Shown piece after piece: positions 33,401-45,510 of a stretch of DNA of 64,000 nt. A program made the position numbers and the translations under genes. Source of the stretch: Hedera helix (taxonomy: Eukaryota > Streptophyta > Magnoliopsida > Apiales > Araliaceae). The notes under the pieces were generated by a model, which was not told the origin of the DNA, ran no database searches, and saw nothing but the letters and a program-made list of their open reading frames with translations. How positions within the stretch are numbered: position 1 is the stretch's first letter; the number at the start of each line of letters is the position of its first letter. The stretch is from positions 3,840,001 through 3,904,000 of the forward strand of contig OX359264.1 in the NCBI GenBank assembly GCA_947179155.2, in the 5' to 3' direction.

Positions 33401-35802
33401 TGTGACGCCCCCAAATCTAGGCCTACACAGCCCAAACTTGAGTCGTCAAAAGACTACAACAAAATTATTACAACAAAGCACAACGTACAACAATACAGTG
33501 TATAATAATAATACACAACTAAGTCTTCACTATTATTGTAACACTATTTTACAACACGTGAAGACTACGACAGCTATTCCTCGGACTCTCACTCCATCCC
33601 CCGGCTAGACCCCGTTATGTTTTCATCTCCTGTTGAAAAACAATGGAACAAAAGAAAGGGTGAGCTCAAATAGCCCAGTAAGAAATATCATGACTAAGAT
33701 AATGACGAATAATTTATCATTAGCCTTCAACAATTGAGTTCTTGATAGAATACAATAGACTACAAGGTTTATATCAAAAACTGTAGTTAAATTCTTAAAC
33801 AATGTTCAGATCAATAATAGCAGCGGAATGAGCAATCTATTAGAAGAATAATGCAGACTATAATGTCCTCTCGCTTCTCTTTTTAGTAAAAACATCATCA
33901 ACTTTTATCATCTGAAATACCATTAGTCATGATAATAAAAATTCACAGTTCCTGGTCATAATCATGCAAATCAACAGTTCATCTTTGCACTACGGGCCAA
34001 AGATATTCAATAAAGCACCAACGGTCATGATTATACCAGATTCAGCCTTTGGTCATAATCATACCAACCAACAGTTCATCTTTGCACTACGGGCCAAAGA
34101 GAACATTCACCACGTGCCATAAAAGACACCGAACAGATGTATCGCCTTTAACCTAGTATATCGCCTTTAACCTATCATCTGTTCAACAATTATATCACAT
34201 CTGTGCCCCCGGCCACAGATATTCACAACAGCTTGATTCTTGATGATTAATACAAATAACAGTGATACAAATGATGAACAGAAGAACAGGATAAACAATA
34301 AGTATCGGAAGTTTACTTTGTGCAGATTCAAATAATGTCCAAATTGCCAACATGATGTGGAGTGAAATTTAAAAATGATATTCAAGATCCACAGTTCAGA
34401 ATAACGATTACAGTTCAATAGAAATGTTCAGAAAATAGGAAGGTTCAGTTGAACTAATGAAATTCAACTATTATGGAACATATAATATTTTCAGGAATTA
34501 TAGAAGCAATAGTTCCATAATAAGTTTCGATTTAGGTGTATGGAAGAAAATAATATCCCTTACCGTAGCAGGTTTGATTAACAAAAGGTGAAGGGAATTA
34601 ATATCCCTTACCATAGTAAGTTTGAATAATGGAAGATGAAAAAGATGGTATCCCTTATGAGTATAAAGGAAAATGATATCACTTACGAATATGGAATAAA
34701 AGTGTCATGTGATAATTCGTGTAGACAAATTATTTCCACACGAGACAAATAACAAGGGTTATTCACCAACAGGCGATAATCCGCACCGTAAGGTTATTCC
34801 CATCAATTTGAATACGAATAGTTATTCACCAAACAGGCGTAATCCGCACCGTAAGGTTATTCCCACAATTTAATAGAATTTGAACACGAAGAGTTATTCA
34901 CCAAACAGGCGTAATCCGCACCGTAAGGTTATTCTCAAAGATTAATAAGGAATGAATACAAAAGGTTATTCACCAACAGGCGGTAAACCGCGCCGTAAGG
35001 TTATTCCCACAATTTAATACATGGAAATAAATGGCACAAGAAAGAAACGATATTATTTTCGAGAATCAAAGAATGATAATCCCTTCAAGTAAGAAAGAAA
35101 ATAATATCCATTTATGATGATGAAAAGAGTGATACCCCTTACCTTAACACGTGACTGGATATTGATTTAAATGAGATTGATCAACCTATATATTTTTAAT
35201 ATAATTAGTAATTACCACATATAAATTTCAAAGTATATGATAACTCGTATATTATGAACTATCAAAATTATATATATTTAACATAATTTTTGTAGTATAA
35301 TATAACAACTTTAAAATAGTTTTTAAAATAATATTCCAAAATAAATCTTCCAAAGAAAGCTTTTAAAAATGAATCTTCTCAAAGAAGAGTCTTCTAAAGG
35401 AAGATTTGTGAATACCGTGAAAAATAGGAATTTATGAAATTACTACTCTTTAATAAAACACTTACTTGAAAAATTCCTGCACTCCTTTTGGCTTTCAAAC
35501 TCTCAAAATAACCTTACTATTCTCAGAGAAAACTCATAAAATTCTTATAGAAAAATTTTATGTTTTAGGTGTGATTTTTCTATTCAGCTGAGCAAGCTAT
35601 TTATAGGAGAAAAAAGGACACTATGCTTGGTTGGTGAACTGCTGCGTGCTGCGCGCCAATGTAAGTTTTCTACAAAAGCAGCGCAGCCACTGCTTTTCAA
35701 ATTTCTCCAGCACACTTCAATTTCACATGTTAATTTTCATGTGGCCCCCACATAGGGTCCACATGTTACTATTTCAAATAGTAAAAATAATTTAATATAT
35801 TT

Positions 35803-35861
<59 letters not shown>

Positions 35862-36523
35862 TTCTTCCTGTGAGTCCAACATATAAAATAATGTTACCAC
35901 AATAATGTAAGAAACACGTTACATATTATTATTAATTTAGTAATATAAATTATAGTATATTTGCAACCGTGACAATTATTAGGTTCAATAATTTTAAAAA
36001 CAGTGCAGCAACAATTATTGAGTCGATGATATGAAATACAGTGTAATGACAATTATTGAATTGATAATATAAAATATTATGCAGTGACAATTATTGATGA
36101 AATGATGCGCAACAGTTACGGTGTCAATTATCAGACCAATAATATGAGACACTGTGCAATACCGTGTGCTACCGTAAAGTACCGTGTGCTACAGAAAATA
36201 CCATAAATTACCGTATGCTACTATTCTTTTATCACCGGTATTTTAACAGTTAACACCGTTGACTATTTTTATTTAAAAAGATTACTTCTGTCGTTTTCTA
36301 TATCCGACAAATATTCCGTTGTGGGGTCCACAAATAATTTGTTATTTCGGCGCCGTCGTACGGCCCGAATATTCCCCGACAAAAAGAATATTGTCCGACA
36401 AAATAAAATTTGCAAATAACATCCTTAACTTTCAATTTTGTCAATTTAACCACTTACTGTTTCAGGAAAAATATATACGAAGAAAAATTAAATTTTATAT
36501 TTCATAAAATTCGGGGTCTTACA
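33401..36523 (-). repeat. 5' LTR (minus orientation) of the chromovirus
   Basis: It is 3123 bp, the same in length as 26751-29873 and, as far as compared line by line, the same in sequence, including the TTTA microsatellite and the four-unit repeat. Confidence 0.85.
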
Positions 36524-37410
36524 GTTTAGCTTCGGGAAATCTCTTCAGGAGTTCAGGGTCAGGAAATCTCTTTGGGAGTTCAACTTCGTGAAATGTCTCA
36601 ATTGTTTGGGGTCAAACCTCTTTGGGAAATGGTCTTTGGATTGTTATGGCTTCGAGGTCGCTTTCATAAGTCAGCTTCAGACATCCTTTTTGAGTCTTGG
36701 CTTTAGGTGTTTTCATCTTCTTTAAGGTGTTTTTAATTTTCCTTAATTTTTTATAGTTATTTTTTCGTGTTTATTTTTGTTTTCTTTTATGGTAATGATT
36801 TTTGTAAATCCTTTCTGTTATTACGGGGCGTAATATTGGGATTTTTCAGTACTCACGAGATGTAGTTAGAATGAACGTGGTGTGATTATAAGACTAGCTA
36901 CGTGGCGTAATTTTGGGATTTTTCAGTACTCACGAGATGTAGTTATAATGAACGTAGCGTGATTATAAGACTAGCTACATGGTTACAGAGTTTGCTATGT
37001 GGTTATAGGGACTTGTTTTATGCTGCCCAAGAATACCTTTAGCTATATAATCCAGCTTATGGGTTAAGAAATAGAGCTTTTATTTTGATAATATTAAATC
37101 TGAGCAAAAGAGAATTTATTTGTATTTCTTTTTGGCCAATCTCTTACTTTCTTTGCCTATGAATTTATCTGTTTACCTAGCCCGCAGGATAATCGGTATC
37201 TTGCTCTAGCGTCATACTGTAAATTAGTGTAAACTCTGAGATCAGATATGCTATTAACCCTAACTTTATGTTCTCAAATGTACTCCTAATTTTAGCTATG
37301 AATTTAGTAATTAATAACGTGTAATACTAGAAATGATCAGGGTCATTCCTGAGCATGGGCGGGAGGGTCGACTGCCTTAGGCCCCCGATCATTGGGGCCC
37401 CAATATATAT

Positions 37411-37450
37411 ATATATATATATATATTGTGTGTGCGTGTGTGTGTGTATG
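37411..37450. repeat. TA/TG microsatellite in the hAT element
   Basis: About ten TA units are followed by TG units interrupted by one C. Confidence 0.8.
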
Positions 37451-37980
37451 AAATTAAAAATATAAATGTATAATGATATAGATATACAAAAGTAATTTTC
37501 AAAGCCCAGTAAATTTTTAAGGACTCAACTGGGCCAACTCTAATATAGTGTAGAAGCCCAAACTAAACCAACTAAAAAAAAGATGTTAACCTACGCGGCT
37601 ACGCCTATTACCCTTCTTTTTTCTTCTCTCCCTCTCAATCTGCCTTCTAGCTAGTATCTCCTAAATTCCTCAATTATTGCAGAAGATAAAAACACTAAGA
37701 AATAGGTAATTTAGTGGATGACTTATGAGTTTTATTTACCTTTCAATTTATATTATATCAAAAATTATATGTGCTGATTTGGCGATTTGCAATTTTATAA
37801 GTTCCTAACCCTAGTTATAATGTTATTTTTTTAATTTATAATTGCAGATTTGCATTGAAGCCGTGAAAGAGTTTGGTTAAAGTTTGGATTTGAAGTTGAA
37901 ACTTGAAGGCAAGTTCTAATATGCTTGTCTATTGTTTGATTTTTGCTTCAATTTGGTTTTGTATTTTTCGTGTAAAGATG

Positions 37981-38216
37981 TTCAAGAAACACCAACCTGG
38001 TAATCAAAAAAGAAATAAGAGAAAAAGTAGAGAACAACTCACTCAATCTCAAAAGAGAGCTCTTGATAAGTTCATTGTTAGCAAAACTGATTGTTCACTT
38101 GAAAACTCGGTTGATAATGTAGAGATTGTGATGCAATGCAGCAGGAGTAAGATTTCTGGGCCCGAAGAGAGCACCCTAAGGCCCAAAAAGGCCAAGTTTG
38201 ACAAAAATTAAAACTT
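37981..38216 (+). pseudogene. hAT transposase, N-terminal part
   Basis: From the ATG at 37981 the frame reads MFKKHQPGNQKRNKRKSREQ and LTQSQKRALDKFI, the basic N-terminal segment of plant TTF/ZMYM1-like hAT proteins. Similarity stops near 38130. The tail to the stop at 38211 has another character and belongs to inserted sequence. Confidence 0.6.
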
Positions 38217-38548
38217 TTTGAGTGGAAGCAGCCTTTTGAGTAAAACGCAAAGCTTTATGCCCGCCATGATATTAGCCAAATTCCATCGTTTTAAGGGTCA
38301 AAACGACATTTTTTTCATTTTTCAATTACGTTTTTGCATTTTTTAATAAGTTAGGAGTATTTTCTTAGTTTTAATAAGTTTTGCTGCATGTAGGGTTTCG
38401 TTATATATAGTTTGTAAAGCCTCTTATGGATGGACATTTTTAATTGAATAAAATCTCTATTTTCCTATTTAATTTCTCAGTATTCTTTATTTAGAATCAA
38501 CAAGTTTTTGATCTGTAATTCTTGTTCACCAACGCACGCTGCATCAGG
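38131..38548. mobile_element. Probable insertion inside the hAT coding region
   Basis: This stretch interrupts transposase similarity. It begins TGCAGCAGGAG and ends CACGCTGCA, TG...CA ends compatible with a small solo LTR. I could not find a clean target duplication, so the borders and class are uncertain. Confidence 0.35.
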
Positions 38549-39321
38549 TTGATAATGAAATGCTTGAAGAACAGATAGAAAATGACGAAACTGAACTAAA
38601 TTAAGAGGTTGCTGATCTGGAACAAAATGAGAATGAGATAAATGAGGATATACGTGATGATAATGTGGCTAATGAACAATAACAAGTCAGACTTTTGATA
38701 TGTATGATCCAAGCACTTAGGATAGCATTGATAACCAAAGAAGGGATATATTTATGGAAAAAAGTCCAATAAGAGAAAATGATCTCAAATTTCATATGGA
38801 TAAAATATCCAAACATTTTTCATATGAACACTACACACGAAGGTTACTGAATGGAGAGACTCAAGATAGGAAATGGCTTGTGTACTCAAAGCATGTGGAT
38901 AAGATATACTATTTTTGCTGCAAGTTGTTTAAGTCTCCGAACAATAGAAGTCATTTAGAAAATGAAGGATTTGGAGATTAGAAACATGTTGGTGAGAGAC
39001 TCAAACAACATAAGAACAACATTGAGAATATAACATGAGCACTTGGATTGATCTTCAAATCAGATTGAAAAGTAATCAAACAAGTGATAATGATGTATAA
39101 GAGTAGATGAAAAAAGAGAAAGAACATTGAAAACTAGTTTTAGTAAGAATCATTTACGTTATGAGATGTCTTGCTAAAATTTGGCTTTTAGTGGAAAGGA
39201 TGAAAGACTTTACCGAGATAATAATGGTAATTTTTTTGGTCTACTAGAATTGGTCGCAAAGTTTGATTTAGTGATGCAAGAACATTTTTGACGGATATAA
39301 AATCATGAGATTTATTATCAC
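38549..39321 (+). pseudogene. hAT transposase, TTF-type zinc finger part
   Basis: The frame 38754-38981 reads FHMDKISKHFSYEHYTRRLL, then DRKWLVYSKHVDKIYYFCCK, and ENEGFGDxKHVGERL: the TTF zinc-finger region of ZMYM1-like hAT proteins. A TAG replaces the Trp codon before KHVGERLKQH. Later pieces (SFKWLLVERMKDFTEIIMVI-like and DLLSL) are frameshifted. Confidence 0.7.
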
Positions 39322-42300
39322 TGTAACGCCCCTAAAATCCCCGCACTCTCTACGGCGGACCTTGTGCATTAAACTTCATACATTTACCAGCTTAAACAAT
39401 GATCTCATAATCATATTAGTTGAATTAGTCTTATTTTAGACTATACATTAAAATTTTCTCTTAATTAGTCCCTGGATCTTAACTTGATCTCAATCTCATT
39501 ATTTATACAAGTATCAACTTGTAGTTCATCCGTACAAATGGATAACACTATATATAACGATCCTATTTTAAAGTTAAGATTTAAATTTTCTATAACTTTA
39601 CATATCTAAGATTCACGGCATTAAATCATTAGTACAATTCTTGGGAACAGAGAATCTCGCGATGAATGTTTGTATCTTCATCCGTGATAAATGTTTGCAT
39701 CTTTATCCTTGACAAATATTTGTTTCTTTGTCCGGTGCAAAATTTTATTTTCGTACAGAACATATCCAACTAGTTAAATCCCTCACTCGAAACACATTTG
39801 GTTATAGTGATATCTCTTCTTATCAATAATCTTACTCATCTGACATTCAAAATAGTAATAACAAGTTTGTACTTGGCTCCGAGGAACCTAACGATGAATT
39901 TGACCAATTAACATCGATTAGTTATGTCTCAGATGCTTACTGCACTCACAAGTCATTTACCAGTCATCATCCAAATAAATAGATCATTAACAATATTATG
40001 TTAAGTTTTAACAATTCTAAGTTATATCAAAATAAAGACATAATAACATTCTAATGATAATTATTTATATCATTCATTTAATATTCGGTTACATAATTTA
40101 CTTGTTCATATTACAACGGTCATTATGACTTTATACAAATACAAGTAATAAAACATGAAAACCTAATCTACGCTTCATCTTTATGTTCATGATCTTCTTA
40201 ACGTTCATCTTTAAATCTACAAATAAGGTTTTATTCGCAAGAATGAACACCTAACAAATAGCACATACGTAGTTTATGCTTTCATATAAATTTTAATATG
40301 TCTTGACTGAACATAATTCTCCATTTAATATCACATATAACTCACATTCCAACAATTTATATCACACTGACAAAAAGTATATAAATCATGTTCATAACCC
40401 ATAAACATAACACATAACAATTAGAAGGCTTGCAAACATCAGTTAAAGACTTCACATAACATCTATCTCATAACAACATGATATTACACATCAATTTTTT
40501 CTCATTTTAACAATACTACACAAATAACACATATTAAGAGTTAAAAGACTTGCCTTAAAATCGTTTTAGGGTTTACCGAAATATTGTTAAACGCCTATAA
40601 AAAGGGTTACGCGTCCCCGTACGTTAGTTTACCCAATTTTACTTTTGAATATGTCTTAGGATAGCTTAACTAGACTATTTTTATTAGTGGAATTATTATA
40701 AAAATTAGCTAATTCAAAATCACCTTTTTCAGTGCTTGAACCCTAGGGTCCCTTAAAATTTTTAGCTTTTATCTCTTTTCCGGTAACTGCCATAACTTTA
40801 TCTTACAAAAATATTTTTAGATTATTCTTGAGTCTAAATTCATTATAATTTCATGATCTACAACTTTCATTAAGGTGGATAAGACATATTCCTAACCAAT
40901 TTGCATAGAATTCGCTAAACAGGGGACTGCACAAAAACTGTTTCATTTTTCTTTGACCTAATTGATAAAACATGATACCACAAGCATTAATTTGCTAGGA
41001 TAACATGTTATAACACTCAATAATACTTCATAGCATAAAAATAATAAATCATAAACCTTCTCATAGAAAGATTCATGACTTTTGATCAAGAACATACGAA
41101 GAACGCATAGAACGAAAAATCGTACATGACTATGACTTATGTTTATGAGCTTTTGGATTTCATACTTGAAATAATTTGAGCATTATAATTGCTTACATAA
41201 GTGATTATGACACTTTACATTTTACAAAATTTGATCATTATAACGACTTGTTTACTTAATTATAACAATTTATAATTATTGTTCAAGAACACACGAAGAA
41301 CACGAAGAATGACAATCGTACATGGCTACGACGTACATTCTTGAGCTTTAAATTATAAAATGAAATTCAACATGCTTAAGAACACGTGAAGAACACAGAG
41401 AACGACAATTGTGCATAGTTACGACTCACGTTCTTAAGCTTTTATATTACGAAATTTAATCGAACATAATAACAACTAACGATTTATCTTTCAAAGTGCA
41501 AGCTTTAACAATAATTGTGCAAGGCTTCTATGCTTCAATTCTTAAGAGTTCTCTCAAAATATAACTAGATCTGTTTTTCTCTCAATTTGCTTATGAAATG
41601 GTGGAGAATAATGAAGAGTGAAGGCTCATATTTATAGGACTTTCAAAGTTAGGGCATTAAGGTCATTAGGTTTTAACTCATCATCACATTAGCAAGTCAC
41701 CATGGTGAATCACCAACTCATCATCATTTTGGCAACTCATCATGGTTAGTCACCATGGTGAATCATCAACTCAATTAATGCTAATTACACTTAACCCTAA
41801 TTAACCTTGTTTAGTTTATTACTAATCATACTTACATGCTTAAGGAATTTACCTAATTGTAATTAATCCTTACTATACTTAGTGACTTAATTGGTAATTA
41901 ACAAACCTCATTAGCCATGCTTAGCTTACATAAGGTCACATCTCACCAAGCTAAGCTTAACAACACACCAAAGGAAGCTAAGTTCAACTTTGCTTCCAAA
42001 TTTACTAGCTAAAATGCATACTTACAAATTTTGTAAGTATTTCATACTTTCATAATAGCATAAATGCGCTTAAAATCTCTACAAAAGTTAGTAGCCACTA
42101 TTGTTGACTTTCAATATTCATCGACTGACTTTTCGTATTTATGCCATATTATTTGCATATTCTATCCGTATAATTTTTGTATTATACGCGTATTTATGAA
42201 TAGTAATTTTTTGGGTTGAACCCTTAGGATTTCAAGGTTTAAGTTTTAACCTTTTCTAAGTTTAACCAACCCTAGTTTAGGTTTTCTAAACCCTGGAATT

Positions 42301-42579
42301 AGATTTTTAGGTTTTAACCTTTAAATAACTTTTCGATTTTAATAAGTGTTAAGGTTAATTACTTGAACCGAAAGACGAAATCAAACACATAAAAATCACA
42401 TAACACATAGATTATGTTTTAAAAAAAGTTAACATTTAATCGTATACGATCGTATCTTTGAATCGTATTTAATCTTTAAGATAGCTCAATGTGTACCTGA
42501 GCAATCATTTTGAGGTTTTGAATTTGACAATCTTTAACAGATCTTGTCAGATCATACTTGAAATATTTGGGATATTACA
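39322..42579 (-). mobile_element. Reverse solo LTR (family L1) in the hAT element, TSD atcac
   Basis: On the minus strand it starts TGTAATATCCC and ends GGGGCGTTACA. The repeat atcac flanks it exactly (39317-39321 and 42580-42584). At 3258 bp it is the only complete copy of the family also found at 1-1440, 54086-55162 and 55163-56882. No internal domain is attached. Confidence 0.85.
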
Positions 42580-42584
42580 ATCAC

Positions 42585-44152
42585 TATCTTAGTCCCAAAA
42601 TTTAGAATGAGTTGGTTTTCATGTTATACTCAAAGGTCAAAAGTGCAATCATTAAAAAGATCAAAGAGACAAATATTTTTCTATAATACTTTATTGTACC
42701 CCAGATGTGAGTCATCGGGAACAAATGACTTTAATAATACGATGTGTGGATGTGTTAACAAGTCCAATAAAAGTACAAGAGCATTTTTTAGAGTTTTTGA
42801 AAGTGGATGAGACATCTGGGTTAGGACTTTTCAGTGTGTTACAAGATGTATTGAAATCTCTTAACCATGATATTAATGATGTGAGGGGACAAGGTTATGA
42901 CAATGGATCAACTATGAAAGGAAAACACAATCGTGTGCAAAAGAGATTTGCTTGAGGTAAATCCTATAGCCTTTTACATGCCTTGTGCTTGCCATAATCT
43001 TAATTTGATGATTTATGATATGGCAAATTTTGTGTCAAAGCTATGTCATTTTTTGGAGTAATTCAATGCTTGTATACACTGTTTTCTAGCTCTACAAAGG
43101 GACGGAATTTTTTTTTGAGATAATGTAAATGAGTTAACTTTGAAGAGGTTGTCCACAAAACATTGGGAGTCATATTGATAATGTCAAGGCCATAAAAGTC
43201 CAAGCTCCTGATATTAGAGAAGCTTTATTAGAATTGGTAGAGGTTAGTGACGATGCCAAGATAAAGAGTGAAGCTGAAAGTTTAGCAAGACATGAACTTG
43301 AAAACTTTGAGTTCTTGTTAGGTATGACGATTTGGCATGCCATTTGAACAAGATTAACTTGATCAGCAAAGATTTGTAGTCTAAAACCAAGCGTATTGAT
43401 GTTGCCATATTGAAATTGAAGGAACTGATTTCTTTCTTTGAAATATACAGAGAAAAGGGATTTACATCTACCATGTTTTCTACCAAAGCTATTGTACATA
43501 ATATGGGAATTGATCCTGTATTTCCTAAGAAACTCCAAATTCGTAGGAAGAAACAATTTGACGAGAATTCCAGTGATGAGATGACACAATCTACTAAAGA
43601 ATGTTTCAAAGTTAATTATTTTCCTGTTCTAGTTGATATGGCTATTACTCAACTGAAGAATAGGTTTTTACAATTGAAAACATTTGAAGATGTTTTTAGA
43701 TTCTTATATGATCCAAAAACATTAGGAATACTAGATGATATCAAATTGAAAGAAAGTTGTGTTAATCTTGAAAAGGCTCTGAAGCATGACAAATTTTCTA
43801 ATGTTGATTCAAATGATTTGTTTTCAGAATTGCAAGTGTTATAAGTGACTTTGCCAAGAGAAATAGAGTCAGCTATTGAAATTCTGGAGTTTGTAAAATC
43901 TTTGGATTGTTTTCCTAATGTTTCAATTGCTTATACGGTATTACTAACTATTCTTGTGACAGTGTCATTTGCTTAAAGAAGTTTTTCGAAGTTGAAATTG
44001 TTGAAAAATTACTTGCGGTCGACTATGACACAAGAAAGGTTAAATGGGTTGGCAACCATGTGCATCGAGAAGGATATGTTGGACAAGCTTGATTTTGAAC
44101 ATTTGATTGAAGATTTTGTCTCTAAGAATACTAGAAGAAAAATATTTCAATG
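42585..44152 (+). pseudogene. hAT transposase, catalytic and dimerisation parts
   Basis: Pieces in order: SHREQMTLIIRCVDV and KVDETSGLGLFSVLQ, then NDVRGQGYDNGSTMKGKHNR (about 42707-42955; the catalytic core of hAT); IAFYMPCACHNLNLMIYDMA; KKQFDENSSDEMTQSTKECF and VNYFPVLVDMAITQLKNRF (43410-43844); and the C-terminal dimerisation region RSFSKLKLLKNYLRSTMTQE, NGLATMCIEKDML and RKIFQ. There are several frameshifts, and a TAA replaces Glu before RSFSKL. The protein cannot be made. Confidence 0.8.
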
Positions 44153-44413
44153 AATGTATTCCCATATATTTTATTGTTGTCGAACCATTTAGTTGAACTT
44201 CTCATGTATTTTGTTGTAGTCGAAGTTCTTATATATTTTATTATAGTTGAACTATTATGTTTTAAGCTCCGAAAAGACACTTTTTTAGATACAGCTTGTA
44301 CTTTTTATTTATTTATTTTACTTTTTTTTTGCGAAGATAATATTTCGAAAAGGGTCTCGTTTTCATTTTTCGCCCTGGGCCATCAAAATCTCAAGAACGG
44401 CCCCGCAAATGAT

Positions 44414-44845
44414 AGTAGAAAATTAATAATAGATTAAAAACATCATACTATGTTTTAGTCCTAAAATAAAAACATCTCTCTAATTTTGAAAGAAAACAAA
44501 AAAAAAAATGTGTCTTTAATTTTAAGGGGCAGAGAGTAATGCGTAAACCCTGACCTAGATTATCTCATTAACCATGGAATTGGCCATGTGAGAGCTGTCG
44601 TCGTATGGGAAATTAAAAAAACATAATAAACACATACCATCGTCAAAAAGTAGTGTCACTCAACACCCGAATTAAGAGCATCCAGTCGCTGCAAACCAGG
44701 AATATTTTTTTACATAAACTAAGGTAGCCCATTTATTACCAAGGAAGCCATAATTTAAGCAACTTATTGTAAATTATGAGAACTTGGCATAGACATGTGC
44801 ACATGTATATAGCATTACAATAAAACATAATATCCTAATTTCTCC
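44414..44845. other. Spacer without a gene
   Basis: AT-rich DNA with no recognisable frame or repeat. Confidence 0.4.
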
Positions 44846-44850
44846 CTGCA

Positions 44851-45069
44851 CTAATAATTGGAATGGTAGATAGGGTTTGTTCGTGAGCTCGATCCTATAT
44901 TACTCACTGAATTTTTGACACAGAGACGGTCCACGGGTGAGGGATCTACTGCTCTTCTTGAGGTTGTCCTGGACACCGGCTCTCTACCTATAAGACGGCT
45001 AACTGCAGCTTCAGGGTGATGGTAAGAGCTAAGGCAGGAAGAAACCTTTTCCCGGTAGTGGTCAGCCAT
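44851..45069 (-). CDS. Small unidentified ORF, 72 codons, with a plausible promoter
   Basis: The frame starts MADHYREKVSSCLSSYHHPE and is rich in Ser and Arg. It is clearly richer in G+C than its surroundings and balanced in composition, unlike the chance frames nearby. On the minus strand a TATATAA lies about 75 bases before the ATG. I recognise no family. It could be a small lineage-specific gene, or the first exon of a dead gene. Confidence 0.4.
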   Translation of the reverse strand: MADHYREKVSSCLSSYHHPEAAVSRLIGREPVSRTTSRRAVDPSPVDRLCVKNSVSNIGSSSRTNPIYHSNY

Positions 45070-45139
45070 TTTATTTTCACCACAAATATCTAGAAATGTG
45101 CTGGTTAGATGTGTATAGAGGTTTAATGTGGTAGATGAT

Positions 45140-45147
45140 TATATAGA
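45140..45147 (-). promoter_or_regulatory. TATA-like box before the small ORF
   Basis: The minus strand reads CTATATAATC here, about 75 bases upstream of the ATG at 45069, a usual spacing for plant TATA boxes plus a short leader. Confidence 0.35.
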
Positions 45148-45252
45148 CATAAAGACCTCAGTGATCAAATCTAATGTCGTACCACAAGTATCTTACGCTA
45201 ACACAAAATCCTATATTCCTATTAATCTGGTGCAAAATTCAAATAGAGTATC

Positions 45253-45510
45253 CTTCCTCCGTTCCATATTATAAAAGTATTATTAATTTTTTAAAGTTAA
45301 TTTAAGATATTTTTAAATTTAAAATTGACATAATTTTTTTTAATTTTAATCAATACAATGATGACTATTGTAAACTATCTGAATATTTTTACTCATTATA
45401 AATTTTATTATTTTATAATTTTTAATGAGTTATCTCAATTTTAAATTTAAAAATATTTTAAATTAAATTTTAAAAATTAATAATAATCTTATAATTTGAT
45501 GACTGTATAT
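45253..45510. mobile_element. Stowaway-like fold-back MITE
   Basis: The left arm begins CCTCCGTTCCATATTATAA, the terminal motif of Stowaway-type (Tc1/mariner) MITEs. Long arms with TTTTTAAATTTAAAATTGA on the left pair with TCAATTTTAAATTTAAAAA on the right (about 45434-45453), then AATTAATAATAATCTTATAA. The right end runs into a TG microsatellite. Confidence 0.55.

Larger units (their letters stand above)
26751..36523 (-). mobile_element. Tekay/Del-like chromovirus with broken pol and identical LTRs, TSD gttta
   Basis: The two LTRs are each 3123 bp, offset by 6650, and look identical. Flanking gttta is exact (26746-26750 and 36524-36528). On the minus strand the order is LTR, PBS, gag-position ORF, protease remnant, RNase H, integrase with GPY/F motif and chromodomain-like end, PPT, LTR. 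Most of reverse transcriptase is missing and pol carries at least two stops. The inserted copy therefore came from an already defective parent and moved with enzymes supplied in trans. Confidence 0.85.
10057..37214 (+). mobile_element. Non-autonomous Ty3/gypsy element carrying gag and a PCNA-like sequence (base of the nest)
   Basis: A 5' LTR (10057-10396), an initiator-Met primer site, a gag start, a PCNA-like coding region and a 3' LTR (26618-26750 plus 36529-37214) form one element once three later insertions are removed. Flanks are taatg before and tactg after, a 5-bp TSD with one mismatch. The original element was only about 2.4 kb as preserved, or about 2.9 kb allowing for a deletion in its 5' LTR. 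No protease, reverse transcriptase or integrase is present, so it depended on enzymes in trans. A solo LTR of the family lies at 45772-46552. Confidence 0.75.
26618..37214 (+). repeat. 3' LTR of the gag-PCNA element, split by a chromovirus
   Basis: It starts TGATGCATGAGGATCC (26618-26750) and continues at 36529-37214, ending CTCTAGCGTCA. Its length without the insert is 819 bp. It contains a 76-bp tandem duplication (from about 36829 and 36905) around TTTTTCAGTACTCACGAG that is not evident in the copy at 45772. Confidence 0.8.
37338..44405 (+). mobile_element. Decayed hAT transposon, ZMYM1/TTF type, TSD (g/c)aaatgat
   Basis: The left end CAGGGTCATTCCTGAG (37338) is the imperfect inverse of the right end CTCAAGAACGGCCCCG (about 44390-44405), and both ends lie in GGCCC-rich segments. 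The 8-bp flanks are gaaatgat (37330-37337) and caaatgat (44406-44413), one mismatch, as expected for hAT. Inside are remnants of a transposase. Without the nested solo LTR the element is about 3.8 kb. Confidence 0.75.
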
